The translations under genes and the position numbers were made by a program. 64,000 bases of DNA from Nocardioidaceae bacterium (GTDB lineage Bacteria; Actinomycetota; Actinomycetes; Propionibacteriales; Nocardioidaceae): NCBI GenBank assembly GCA_030655315.1, contig JAURVT010000042.1:62001-126000 (forward strand). The letters are read 5' to 3'. Positions 12,654 to 19,974 of this stretch are shown piece by piece. Positions within the stretch are counted from its first letter, which is position 1. The number at the start of each line of letters is the position of its first letter. The notes beneath the pieces were generated by a model. The model was not told the origin of the DNA and did no database searches. It saw only the letters and a list, made by a program, of their open reading frames with translations.

Positions 12654-13934
12654 ATGAGCAGCCTCAACGAGTCCCTCGCGTCGTTCGACCCCGAGGTGGC
12701 GGCGGCGATCGACGCCGAGCTGAACCGGCAGCAGTCCACGCTGGAGATGATCGCGTCGGAGAACTTCGCCCCGGTCGCGGTCCTGCAGGCCCAGGGCAGC
12801 GTGCTCACCAACAAGTACGCCGAGGGCTACCCCGGCAAGCGGTACTACGGCGGCTGCGAGTTCGTCGACGTCACCGAGACGCTCGCGATCGACCGGCTCA
12901 AGGAGCTGTTCGGCGCCTCTTACGCCAACGTCCAGCCGCACTCGGGCGCCACGGCCAACGCGGCCGCGATGCACGCCCTGATCCGGCCCGGCGACACCAT
13001 CATGGGTCTCGACCTCGCCAACGGCGGGCACCTCACGCACGGCATGAAGATCAACTTCTCCGGCCGGCTCTACAACGTCGTGCCGTACCACGTGCGCGCC
13101 GACGACCACCTGCTCGACATGGACGAGGTCCGCTCCCTCGCCCGCGAGCACAAGCCGCAGCTGATCATCGCCGGCTGGTCGGCCTACCCGCGCCAGCTCG
13201 ACTTCGCCGCCTTCCGCGAGATCGCCGACGAGGTCGGCGCGCTGCTCATGGTCGACATGGCGCACTTCGCCGGGCTCGTCGCCGCCGGCCTGCACCCCTC
13301 GCCGCTGCCCCACGCGCACGTCGTCACGAGCACCACCCACAAGACGCTCGGTGGCCCCCGCGGCGGCGTCATCATGACCAACGACGACGACGTCGCCAAG
13401 AAGATCCGCTCGGCGGTCTTCCCCGGCCAGCAGGGCGGTCCGCTCGAGCACGTCATCGCCGCGAAGGCCGTGGCCTTCAAGATGGCCGCCACCGAGGAGT
13501 TCCGCGACCGCCAGCGCCGCACCATCGAGGGTGCCCGGATCCTCGCCGACCGGCTGCTCGCCGACGACGCGCGCGCCGTCGGCGTCAACGTCGTGAGCGG
13601 TGGCACCGACGTGCACCTGGTGCTGGTCGACCTCCGCGAGTCCGAGCTCGACGGCCAGCAGGCCGAGGACCGCCTCCACGAGGCCGGCATCACCGTCAAC
13701 CGCAACGCGGTCCCCAACGACCCGCGTCCGCCGATGGTCACCTCCGGCCTGCGCATCGGCACGCCGGCACTCGCCACCCGCGGCTTCGGTGCCGAGGAGT
13801 TCGGCGAGGTGGCCGACATCATCGCCGCGGCGCTGCAGCCCGGTGACGTCGACCTCGAGAGCCTGCGCAAGCGCGTCACCGTGCTCGCCGAGGCCTTCCC
13901 GCTGTACCCCGACATCACGCCGTTCACCGCCTGA
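12654..13934 (+). CDS. glyA: Serine hydroxymethyltransferase
   Basis: This 426-residue PLP enzyme interconverts serine and glycine while charging tetrahydrofolate with a one-carbon unit. The PLP-binding lysine is in [13 protein letters not shown], near residue 231. Family signatures also include [30 protein letters not shown] and QPHSGATAN. Length is normal for the family. A TACGAT -10 box at 12642-12647 lies six bases before the ATG at 12654 and there is no ribosome site, so a leaderless transcript starting at the ATG is likely. The SURF1 gene follows after 11 bases and may be co-transcribed. Near the detoxification pair, one-carbon metabolism is a possible common theme, but a large palindrome separates them. 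Confidence 0.97.
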   Translation: MSSLNESLASFDPEVAAAIDAELNRQQSTLEMIASENFAPVAVLQAQGSVLTNKYAEGYPGKRYYGGCEFVDVTETLAIDRLKELFGASYANVQPHSGATANAAAMHALIRPGDTIMGLDLANGGHLTHGMKINFSGRLYNVVPYHVRADDHLLDMDEVRSLAREHKPQLIIAGWSAYPRQLDFAAFREIADEVGALLMVDMAHFAGLVAAGLHPSPLPHAHVVTSTTHKTLGGPRGGVIMTNDDDVAKKIRSAVFPGQQGGPLEHVIAAKAVAFKMAATEEFRDRQRRTIEGARILADRLLADDARAVGVNVVSGGTDVHLVLVDLRESELDGQQAEDRLHEAGITVNRNAVPNDPRPPMVTSGLRIGTPALATRGFGAEEFGEVADIIAAALQPGDVDLESLRKRVTVLAEAFPLYPDITPFTA

Positions 13935-13945
13935 GACCGTCGCGC

Positions 13946-14776
13946 ATGCCGATCCGCCGTCCGTCCACGCTGCGGATCGTCCTGCGCCCGTCGCTGGTGG
14001 GGCTGCACCTGTTCGCCGTGGCGGCGCTGGTGTTCTGCATCGTGATGGGTTTGTGGCAGCTCGGCGTCTACGACTCGCGCCAGGCCAGTGAGCGGGCGGA
14101 CCGCCAGCAGGTGCCGAGGGTCGCGCTCGACGAGGCCCTCGACCCCGACTCCGCCTTCACGAGCACCGCCAACCACCGGCCGGTCGTCATCGAGGGCACC
14201 TACGGCCCGTCGGACGCCCAGGTCTGGGTCTCTGGCCGAGAGCTCGACGGCCGCGACGGGTACTGGCTCGTCGCCCCCGTGCTGACGGGCGCCACCGGTG
14301 ACGACGGACGCCCGCTCGCGATCGTCGTGGTCCGCGGCTTCTCCGACACCCCGGACGATCCGCCGCCCACCCCGGCCGGACGGGTCGAGCTGCGGGGCGT
14401 GCTCGAGCCCGGCGAGGCACGGTCGACGGCCGCCGCCCCGTCGCAGGACGGCGTGCTCGACGCCGTGCGGCTGCCGCTGCTCGCCAACGAGCTGCCCTAC
14501 GACCTGTACTCGGGCTTCGCGATCGTCACCGCACCCGAGCCCGCCGAGGGCACCGACCTCGAGACCGTGCCGCCACCACTGCCCGACGCGTCGTGGACCA
14601 CCGGTCTCACCAACCTCGCCTACACCCTGCAGTGGTGGGTGTTCGGCGCCTTCGCGGTGTTCATGTGGTGGCGGATGACGCGCGACGCCGTCTCGCGCAC
14701 CCACGCCGCGTGGGACGCCGAGGACGACGAGACCCACGCCACGGACGACGCCGTGACGGTCGACGCGCGCACCTGA
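13946..14776 (+). CDS. SURF1-family cytochrome oxidase assembly protein
   Basis: This 276-residue protein has the SURF1 layout: one N-terminal transmembrane helix (about residues 16-38), a periplasmic domain, and a C-terminal helix within LTNLAYTLQWWVFGAFAVF. The hallmark G-x-W motif appears as MGLWQLGVYDSRQA after the first helix, and HRPVVIEGTY and GRDGYWLVAPV are typical SURF1 features. Relatives help insert heme a into cytochrome c oxidase subunit I. The C-terminal tail is acidic. The gene lies 11 bases after glyA on the same strand. The oxidase genes themselves are not in this window. Confidence 0.87.
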   Translation: MPIRRPSTLRIVLRPSLVGLHLFAVAALVFCIVMGLWQLGVYDSRQASERADRQQVPRVALDEALDPDSAFTSTANHRPVVIEGTYGPSDAQVWVSGRELDGRDGYWLVAPVLTGATGDDGRPLAIVVVRGFSDTPDDPPPTPAGRVELRGVLEPGEARSTAAAPSQDGVLDAVRLPLLANELPYDLYSGFAIVTAPEPAEGTDLETVPPPLPDASWTTGLTNLAYTLQWWVFGAFAVFMWWRMTRDAVSRTHAAWDAEDDETHATDDAVTVDART

Positions 14777-14805
14777 TCCACCCGCGCCCTCGCTAGGCTG
14801 GGGAC

Positions 14806-15168
14806 GTGCACATGACCCTGCTGCGGTACCGCGTGATGGCCAACGTCGTGGGCGTCCTGCTCATCGTCCTCGTGGTCGTCGGCGTGCCGCTGAAGTACCT
14901 CGCTGCCGACGGCAGCGGCCCGCAGCACGCGGGTGAGTTCATCACCGAGTACCTCGGCGTGGCGCACGGCTGGCTGTACATGATCTTCCTGATCACCGCC
15001 GCGCTGCTCGCCCGCGCCGCGCGCTGGACGATCCCGTTCACGATCGCCACGCTGCTGGCGGGCACGATCCCGTTCGTCAGCTTCTGGAGCGAGCACCGCG
15101 CCACCCGTCACACCCGCGCCATCATGGCGCGCGGCGAGGACGGGCACGACGCGACCGCGCCGGCCTGA
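14806..15168 (+). CDS. DUF3817 small membrane protein
   Basis: This 120-residue protein has three predicted transmembrane helices, beginning RYRVMANVVGVLLIVLVVVG, then YLGVAHGWLYMIFLITAALL, then a third before SFWSEHRATRHT. This matches the DUF3817 family of small integral membrane proteins, common in actinobacteria; the Glu-Tyr-Leu-Gly-x-x-His-Gly region is its most recognisable part. The TAGGCT -10 box at 14794-14799 lies six bases before the GTG at 14806, which favours a leaderless GTG start over the ATG two codons later. The function is unknown. Confidence 0.82.
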   Translation: MHMTLLRYRVMANVVGVLLIVLVVVGVPLKYLAADGSGPQHAGEFITEYLGVAHGWLYMIFLITAALLARAARWTIPFTIATLLAGTIPFVSFWSEHRATRHTRAIMARGEDGHDATAPA

Positions 15169-15177
15169 CGGGCCGCG

Positions 15178-15870
15178 TCAGCGTCCGCTGAACGTCGCCC
15201 GGCCCGGGCCGTCGGCGAGGAACGAGGCCATCCCGCCCTGCATGTCGTCGGTGTCGTAGAGCGCTGCGGCGATCCGGGTGACCTCGGCATTGGCGCCGGC
15301 CACCCCGCCCGTGTCGGCGGCGTCGAGGACCTGCTTGGCGGCGGCGAACGCACGCGTGGGGCCGGACTCGAGGTGGGCGACGAGCGCGTCGAGCTCGGTG
15401 GCGAAGTCGTCGGCGGGCCAGACCCGGTTGACGACGTCCCAGCGCGACAGCGTCCCGGCGTCGTAGAGGTCGCCGGTCATCACCAGCTCCTTGGCGCGGC
15501 CGACGCCCGCGCGCGCGGCCAGACGCTGGGTGCCGCCCATGGTGGGCGTGAGACCGATGACGCGCTCGACCAGACCGAACCGCGCCCGATCGGAGGCGAC
15601 GACGAGGTCGCACGCGAGCGCCACCTCGAACGCCCAGGTGAGGCAGAGGCCGTGGGCGGCGAAGATGGTGGGGAACGGGAGCCGGGCGATGCGGTCGGGC
15701 AGCTCGAGCATCCGGTCGAACAGCACCTGGCCGGCCGCGGCGTCGGGCTGCGCGGCGAAGATCGCGACGTCGACGCCGGCGGAGACGACCTTGCCCTCGG
15801 CTCCGACGACCAGGACGCGCGGGGGGTCGGACTCGATCTCGTCGAGGGCGCGGTCGAGCGCCTCGTGCAT
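15178..15870 (-). CDS. Enoyl-CoA hydratase/isomerase family protein
   Basis: This crotonase-fold protein has 230 residues from the first ATG. Visible features are GKVVSAGVDVAIFAAQ (the CoA-ester binding site), LPFPTIFAAHGLCLTWAFEVALACD (the oxyanion-hole region, quoted here as positions about 69-93) and IGLTPTMGGTQRLAARAG. Family members hydrate or isomerise enoyl-CoA esters in beta-oxidation or amino-acid breakdown. The frame stays open above the ATG and encodes 27 more residues that look like a genuine family N-terminus ([20 protein letters not shown]). No ATG, GTG or TTG is present there, only CTG codons, one overlapping the stop of the upstream gene at 15949-15951. The true start may therefore be that CTG. 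The substrate cannot be told from sequence. Confidence 0.85.
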   Translation of the reverse strand: MHEALDRALDEIESDPPRVLVVGAEGKVVSAGVDVAIFAAQPDAAAGQVLFDRMLELPDRIARLPFPTIFAAHGLCLTWAFEVALACDLVVASDRARFGLVERVIGLTPTMGGTQRLAARAGVGRAKELVMTGDLYDAGTLSRWDVVNRVWPADDFATELDALVAHLESGPTRAFAAAKQVLDAADTGGVAGANAEVTRIAAALYDTDDMQGGMASFLADGPGRATFSGR

Positions 15871-15947
15871 CTCGAGGTCGTACAGGTTGAGCGGCGGCGC
15901 CGCGACGGTGAGCCTGGCGGCTCCACCGTCGCGGCGCAGGTCGACCG

Positions 15948-16517
15948 TCAGGACGCGCTCGGCGCGTCGGGGGTCGGGGTGCCGTTCGTCGCGGCCGGCT
16001 TGGGGGCCGGAGCCGGCGGCGGCGGGGGCGGCGGGGTGTAGGTGCTGCCGGCCGAGCCGCCACCGGTGAAGGTGCGGACGGCCCAGAACGCCAGGCCACC
16101 GAGGCCGACGACCAGGAGCAGCTTGGTGAAGCGGCGCTTCTTGGTGGGCGGGTCGACCAGACGCGTCTCGGCCAGACGGGTGTCGGCCAGGCGGGTCTTG
16201 CCCAGCGCCGCGGCGGCCGCGGGGCCGGCGGCGTGGAGGCGCTCGGCGGCGAGCTCGCGGGCCTCGGCGACCTTGGACGCACCGGCGTCGCGGGCGTCGT
16301 GCAGGCGGGCCGCACCGGCGTCACGGGCGTCGGAGACGTAGGGAGCGGCCGCGTCGCGGGCGTCCTTGATCTTCGGCGCGACCGCGTCGGCGGCGTCGTG
16401 CAGCTTGGGCGCGACGACCTCGGCGGCCTTGGTCGCCAGCTCGGTGGCCTCCTCCCACAGCTCGGAGGCGCGCTCCTTCACCTGGTCGGTCGTGGACTTC
16501 TTGCGCAGCAGCGCCAT
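15948..16517 (-). CDS. Repeat-rich membrane-anchored hypothetical protein
   Basis: This 189-residue protein has a basic N-terminus and then tandem alanine-rich amphipathic repeats (about residues 20-100) with variants of [18 protein letters not shown] every 11 residues or so, predicted as long helices. A single transmembrane helix ([18 protein letters not shown], near residues 133-150) follows, then a short outer tail containing seven consecutive prolines. The layout resembles the actinobacterial DUF5324/YtxH-like group, though I cannot confirm membership. The helical repeats recall LEA or apolipoprotein-type surface-binding helices. A GGAGGGTCAC site precedes the ATG. The downstream hydratase may be translationally coupled to it. 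The function is unknown. Confidence 0.75.
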   Translation of the reverse strand: MALLRKKSTTDQVKERASELWEEATELATKAAEVVAPKLHDAADAVAPKIKDARDAAAPYVSDARDAGAARLHDARDAGASKVAEARELAAERLHAAGPAAAAALGKTRLADTRLAETRLVDPPTKKRRFTKLLLVVGLGGLAFWAVRTFTGGGSAGSTYTPPPPPPPAPAPKPAATNGTPTPDAPSAS

Positions 16518-16706
16518 CGTGACCCTCCTTCACGGGTGCCTCGTGGGCCCCGCGGTTGCGTCGATCGTCGCCACGACCCTACCCATCGGCGCGGACGGCC
16601 GCTCGCCCGGACGGTCGCAGGGCCCGGTGTGGCGGGACGTGACAGGATCGTGGGGCACATCCTTGTCCCCCCGCACGCCCATCTGCACGACCCGAGAGGA
16701 CCTCCA

Positions 16707-17231
16707 GTGGCTGACACGCTGACTGCGACGCTCAAGACGAACAAGGGCGACATCGTCGTCGAGCTCTTCCCGAACCACGCCCCCAAGACGGTCGACAACT
16801 TCGTCGGCCTCGCCGAGGGCACCACCCAGTGGACCGACCCCGAGACCGGCTCGCCCGGCAGCGGACCGTTCTACGACGGCGTCGGCTTCCACCGCGTCAT
16901 CTCCGGCTTCATGCTCCAGGGCGGCGACCGCCTCGGCACCGGCACCGGCGGCCCCGGCTACCAGTTCGGCGACGAGTTCCACCCCGAGCTGTCGTTCGAC
17001 CGTCCCTATCTGCTCGCCATGGCCAACGCCGGCCCGGGCACCAACGGCTCGCAGTTCTTCATCACCACGGTGCCCACGCCCCACCTGAACCGCAAGCACT
17101 CGATCTTCGGCGAGGTCAAGGACACCGAGAGCCAGGCCGTCGTCGACGCGATCGACAGCACGCCGACCGACCGTCGCGACAAGCCCGTCGAGCCCGTCGT
17201 CATCGAGTCGGTCCAGATCACCCGCGGCTGA
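16707..17231 (+). CDS. ppiA: Cyclophilin-type peptidyl-prolyl cis-trans isomerase
   Basis: This 174-residue cytoplasmic cyclophilin catalyses proline isomerisation during protein folding. Active-site and family motifs are [14 protein letters not shown] near residue 60, [18 protein letters not shown] near 103, and [12 protein letters not shown] near 130. It lacks a signal peptide. The GTG at 16707 has GAGAGGA eight bases upstream; a longer frame from 16233 runs antisense through the neighbouring gene and is not credible. This cyclophilin is followed by rhomboid and crgA in the same order as many actinobacterial origin regions. Confidence 0.95.
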   Translation: MADTLTATLKTNKGDIVVELFPNHAPKTVDNFVGLAEGTTQWTDPETGSPGSGPFYDGVGFHRVISGFMLQGGDRLGTGTGGPGYQFGDEFHPELSFDRPYLLAMANAGPGTNGSQFFITTVPTPHLNRKHSIFGEVKDTESQAVVDAIDSTPTDRRDKPVEPVVIESVQITRG

Positions 17232-17265
17232 AATAGCCCTCCACCACCCACGACAAGAGGCACGC

Positions 17266-18153
17266 ATGACCGAGCAGCAGGGCGCACCGGCGTCACGCCC
17301 GGCCCCGTTCTGCTACCGGCACCCCGACCGCGAGACGTACGTCGCGTGCCAGCGGTGCGGCCGGCCCATCTGCCCGGACTGCATGCGTCCGGCGTCGGTG
17401 GGGTTCCAGTGCCCCGAGTGCGTCGCCGAGGGCGCCAAGACGGTCCGCCAGCCACGCACCGTGGCTGGCGGGCTCGTCCCGCGCCAGGTCGGCCTGGTCA
17501 CCTACGTCCTGATCGGCCTGAACGTGGCCGCGTTCCTGGTCGAGCTCGCCACCGGCGGGGTCAACGGGACGTTCGTCCAGTGGGGCGCGATGCTCCCCCA
17601 GAGCGCGATCGACCCCGGGTCGGGCCAGCTGCTCCGCGGCGTCGCCGACGGCGCCTGGTGGCGGCCGGTCACCTCGGCCTTCCTGCACGCCAACATCCTG
17701 CACATCGCGTTCAACATGTACGCGCTCTACCTGTTCGGCCCGCTGCTCGAGCGCTGGCTCGGCACCGTCCGGTTCGTCGCCATGTACCTGACGTGCGCCG
17801 TGGGCGCCTCGCTCGTGGTCTACGTGCTGTCCAACCCGCTGTCGTTCGCGCTCGGCGCGTCCGGTGCCGTGTTCGGGCTGTTCGGCGTGGCGCTGGTGAT
17901 GATGCACCAGCGCAGCTACGACGTGCGCACGCTGCTGGTGCTGCTCGCCATCAACGGCGGCATCACGTTCCTCGTGCCCGGCATCAGCTGGCAGGCGCAC
18001 GTCGGCGGGCTCGCCACCGGCCTGGTGCTCGGTGCGGCGTTCGCCTACGCGCCCCGTCAGTCCCGCGGCCTGGTCCAGTGGGGCACCTTCGCCGCGCTGT
18101 GGGTCCTGATCGTGGCCGGTTACGTCCTGCAGACGATGGCCCTCAGCGCCTAG
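17266..18153 (+). CDS. Rhomboid-family intramembrane protease with N-terminal zinc finger
   Basis: This 295-residue protein begins with a B-box-like zinc-binding segment (CYRHPDRETYVACQRCGRP, then CPDC and CPEC, about residues 11-52). The rhomboid domain follows with six or seven transmembrane helices. The catalytic serine is in LGASGAVFGLFG, near residue 205, and the catalytic histidine is in SWQAHVGGLATG, near 247. The HANILHIAFNMYAL motif supplies the oxyanion region. Rhomboids cleave transmembrane segments inside the membrane; the natural substrate is unknown. The zinc-finger fusion is common in actinobacterial members next to ppiA. A GAGGCACGC sequence precedes the ATG. Confidence 0.92.
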   Translation: MTEQQGAPASRPAPFCYRHPDRETYVACQRCGRPICPDCMRPASVGFQCPECVAEGAKTVRQPRTVAGGLVPRQVGLVTYVLIGLNVAAFLVELATGGVNGTFVQWGAMLPQSAIDPGSGQLLRGVADGAWWRPVTSAFLHANILHIAFNMYALYLFGPLLERWLGTVRFVAMYLTCAVGASLVVYVLSNPLSFALGASGAVFGLFGVALVMMHQRSYDVRTLLVLLAINGGITFLVPGISWQAHVGGLATGLVLGAAFAYAPRQSRGLVQWGTFAALWVLIVAGYVLQTMALSA

Positions 18154-18186
18154 CTCGCCGTCGTCGCCGCGAGGTCGACGGACGAA

Positions 18187-18290
18187 GGACGCAGCGAGGG
18201 TGCGGTGGCAGCCCCGCCCGGTCGAGCCTCGGTCTTCGAGACGGCCGGAGTCCCGGTTCCCGCCGACCATGGCCCCGCTGGACCCACGGT
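18187..18290. repeat. Diverged copy of the 634-778 intergenic repeat
   Basis: Compared with the region around 570-702, this stretch shares GAAGGRCGCAGCGAGG (18184-18199) and CTCGGTCTKCGAGACGG (about 18228-18244, one mismatch), then a CCGACCATGG block resembling CCGACCACGG. The order and rough spacing are kept, but the second arm of the outer inverted repeat is missing. It looks like a decayed member of a dispersed intergenic repeat family. Confidence 0.5.
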
Positions 18291-18339
18291 CAGCCGGGAG
18301 AACCCCGCCGGCCCCCGCTGCGACGCAGAACCGCACCAC

Positions 18340-18414
18340 CCGTCCACAGGGCTGTCCACCGCTGTGAATGACAGCGGTGTGAGTTCTCCACACTGGGGAC
18401 AACCCTGTGGGTAA
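18340..18414. other. Cluster of DnaA-box-like 9-mers upstream of crgA end
   Basis: Five 9-mers resembling TTGTCCACA or TTATCCACA occur in 75 bp: CCGTCCACA (18340), CTGTCCACC (18352) and TTCTCCACA (18384) on the plus strand, TTGTCCCCA (394-402 of the 18 kb line) and TTACCCACA (18406-18414) on the minus strand. None is perfect; three have a single mismatch. A hairpin CCGCTGT-GAATG-ACAGCGG lies among them at 18359-18377. The surrounding gap 18154-18440 has no gene. Confidence 0.45.
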
Positions 18415-18440
18415 CTACATCGGTGTAAGTCGGTGCCGGA

Positions 18441-19088
18441 CTACTCCCACTTCATCGAGAAGCCGAACGCGGCCACGATGAAGCCCATGCCGATGACGAG
18501 GTTCCAGGAGCCGAGGTCGCTGTACCAGGGGATGTCGACGCGGTCCTGGGTGACGTAGAAGACCACGATCCAGGCCAGGCCGATGCCGGCGCAGACGAGC
18601 ATCAGGGGCGCGGCCCAGCGGTTGCCGATGACCTTCGGCTTGACGGGCGTGCGGCTCACCTTGGACTTGGTGGGGGCGTCGCCCTTGGCCGCCTTGGCGG
18701 GGTTGCCCGAGCGGGAGGCCTTGCCCTCCTTGAGGGCCTTCTTGTTGGCGGCCTTCTCGGCCCGGGTGCCGGTGGTGGTGCTCGCGGCGGCGACCTCGGC
18801 GGCGGTGGCGTCGGCGCCGTCGTCGTCCACCGGCTTCTGGGCCTCGGCCTCGCGGGCGGCGGCGGCCTTCTGCTCGGCCTGGCCCCCGGCGTAGCCCGAG
18901 GTGCGCGGGTCGGCCTCGGCGATGTCGCTGTGCTCGTCGCCGGTGGTCGCCTCGTCGTCGATCGCGTCGCCGTACTCCGAGGTCGCGTCGTCCTCGAGCG
19001 AGCCGGCCTCGCTCACGGACGCGTCGTCGTCGGACGTGCGGTCGACGACGTCGTCCTGCTCGTCGGGCCTCTGGTCGGGCTCGGCCAC
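18441..19088 (-). CDS. crgA: CrgA cell-division regulator with long acidic N-terminus
   Basis: CrgA coordinates FtsZ-ring and septal peptidoglycan assembly in actinobacteria. The conserved part is the last 90 residues or so: KSKVSRTPVKPKVIGNRW, a first transmembrane helix (PLMLVCAGIGLAWIVVFYVT), the loop IPWYSDLGSWN, and a second helix ending FGFSMKWE. Typical CrgA proteins are only about 85-95 residues. This one is 215 residues because of an N-terminal extension of about 125 residues, highly acidic first (many Asp, Glu and Ser) and then Ala/Lys-rich. I prefer the GTG at 19088 because GAGG lies ten bases upstream; another GTG at 19097 adds three residues. The minus-strand -10 box TACGCT is at 19171-19176. 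Confidence 0.9.
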   Translation of the reverse strand: MAEPDQRPDEQDDVVDRTSDDDASVSEAGSLEDDATSEYGDAIDDEATTGDEHSDIAEADPRTSGYAGGQAEQKAAAAREAEAQKPVDDDGADATAAEVAAASTTTGTRAEKAANKKALKEGKASRSGNPAKAAKGDAPTKSKVSRTPVKPKVIGNRWAAPLMLVCAGIGLAWIVVFYVTQDRVDIPWYSDLGSWNLVIGMGFIVAAFGFSMKWE

Positions 19089-19169
19089 CTTCTGCACACC
19101 TCACAACGCGGGTCCGCCGCGTCGCGACGGAGGGTCGGCTCTGTCTTGGACGGGGTCTCGTCCGTCGGC

Positions 19170-19176
19170 TAGCGTA
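19170..19176. promoter_or_regulatory. Overlapping divergent -10 boxes for DUF881 gene and crgA
   Basis: TAGCGT (19170-19175) reads rightward toward the DUF881 gene and TACGCT (19176-19171) reads leftward toward crgA. The two hexamers share five bases, so both genes could not easily be transcribed from here at once. Confidence 0.45.
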
Positions 19177-19222
19177 GTCCGGAGCGGGTGGAGCCGAGCA
19201 CCCGACCGGCCGGGGAGACGCG

Positions 19223-19969
19223 ATGGACGAGCAGGAGCCCGCACCGCCGGTCCACTCACGTCGGCGCAGCGACTGGCGCCTGGCGGTGCCGCTGGTCTTC
19301 GTGCTCACCGGGCTGCTGTTCGCCGCGAGCTCGCTGTCGGCCGGCGGCGGCGACCTGCGCCCCGTCGGGGCCGACCTCGCCGATCTCGTCCGCGAGCGCA
19401 CCGACCGCGTCGAGGCCAAGCGGACCGACGTCGTCACGCTGCGCGACGAGGTCGAGGCGATGTCGGGCCGGGTCGACACCGAGACGGTCGAGGAGCAGCG
19501 CGCGATCAGCCGCGGGCTGCGTCCCGAGGCCGGCTTCACCGACGTCTCCGGTCCCGGCCTGCGCGTCCGGCTCACCGACGCGCCGCGCGAGGTCGACGAG
19601 CCCGGGCTCGACCCCAACCTCCTCGTCGTCCACCAGCAGGACATCCAGGCGTTCGTCAACGCCCTGTGGTCCGGCGGCGCGAAGGCGGTCACGCTCCAGG
19701 GCCAGCGGCTCATCTCCACCACGGGCATCAAGTGCGTCGGCAACACCGTCGTGCTCGACGGCGTGCCCTACTCGCCGCCCTACGTGATCGAGGCCGTCGG
19801 CGACGTCGCCGACCTCGAGCAGGCGCTGCGCCGCTCGACCGCGGTGTCCACCTACCGCGAGTACGTGGTCCGCTACCGCCTCGGCCTCGCCGTCGAGCCC
19901 CGCGCCCAGGTCGACGCCCCCGCCTACGCGGGCGACGTCGACCTGCGGTTCGCGACCGTCGCCGACTAG
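19223..19969 (+). CDS. DUF881 family membrane-anchored protein
   Basis: This 248-residue protein has one N-terminal transmembrane helix (LAVPLVFVLTGLLFAASSL, about residues 19-37) and an extracytoplasmic domain. A coiled-coil-like segment (about 50-85) precedes the DUF881 core, with GPGLRVRLTDAPR, LLVVHQQDIQAFVNALW and GAKAVTLQGQRLISTTGIKC. DUF881 proteins occur next to crgA and pknB in many actinobacteria and are thought to act at the division site, but the role is unproven. The class E sortase and trpG genes often found next in this order are absent. The gene converges on pknB with six bases between stops. Confidence 0.9.
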   Translation: MDEQEPAPPVHSRRRSDWRLAVPLVFVLTGLLFAASSLSAGGGDLRPVGADLADLVRERTDRVEAKRTDVVTLRDEVEAMSGRVDTETVEEQRAISRGLRPEAGFTDVSGPGLRVRLTDAPREVDEPGLDPNLLVVHQQDIQAFVNALWSGGAKAVTLQGQRLISTTGIKCVGNTVVLDGVPYSPPYVIEAVGDVADLEQALRRSTAVSTYREYVVRYRLGLAVEPRAQVDAPAYAGDVDLRFATVAD

Positions 19970-19974
19970 TCTGC

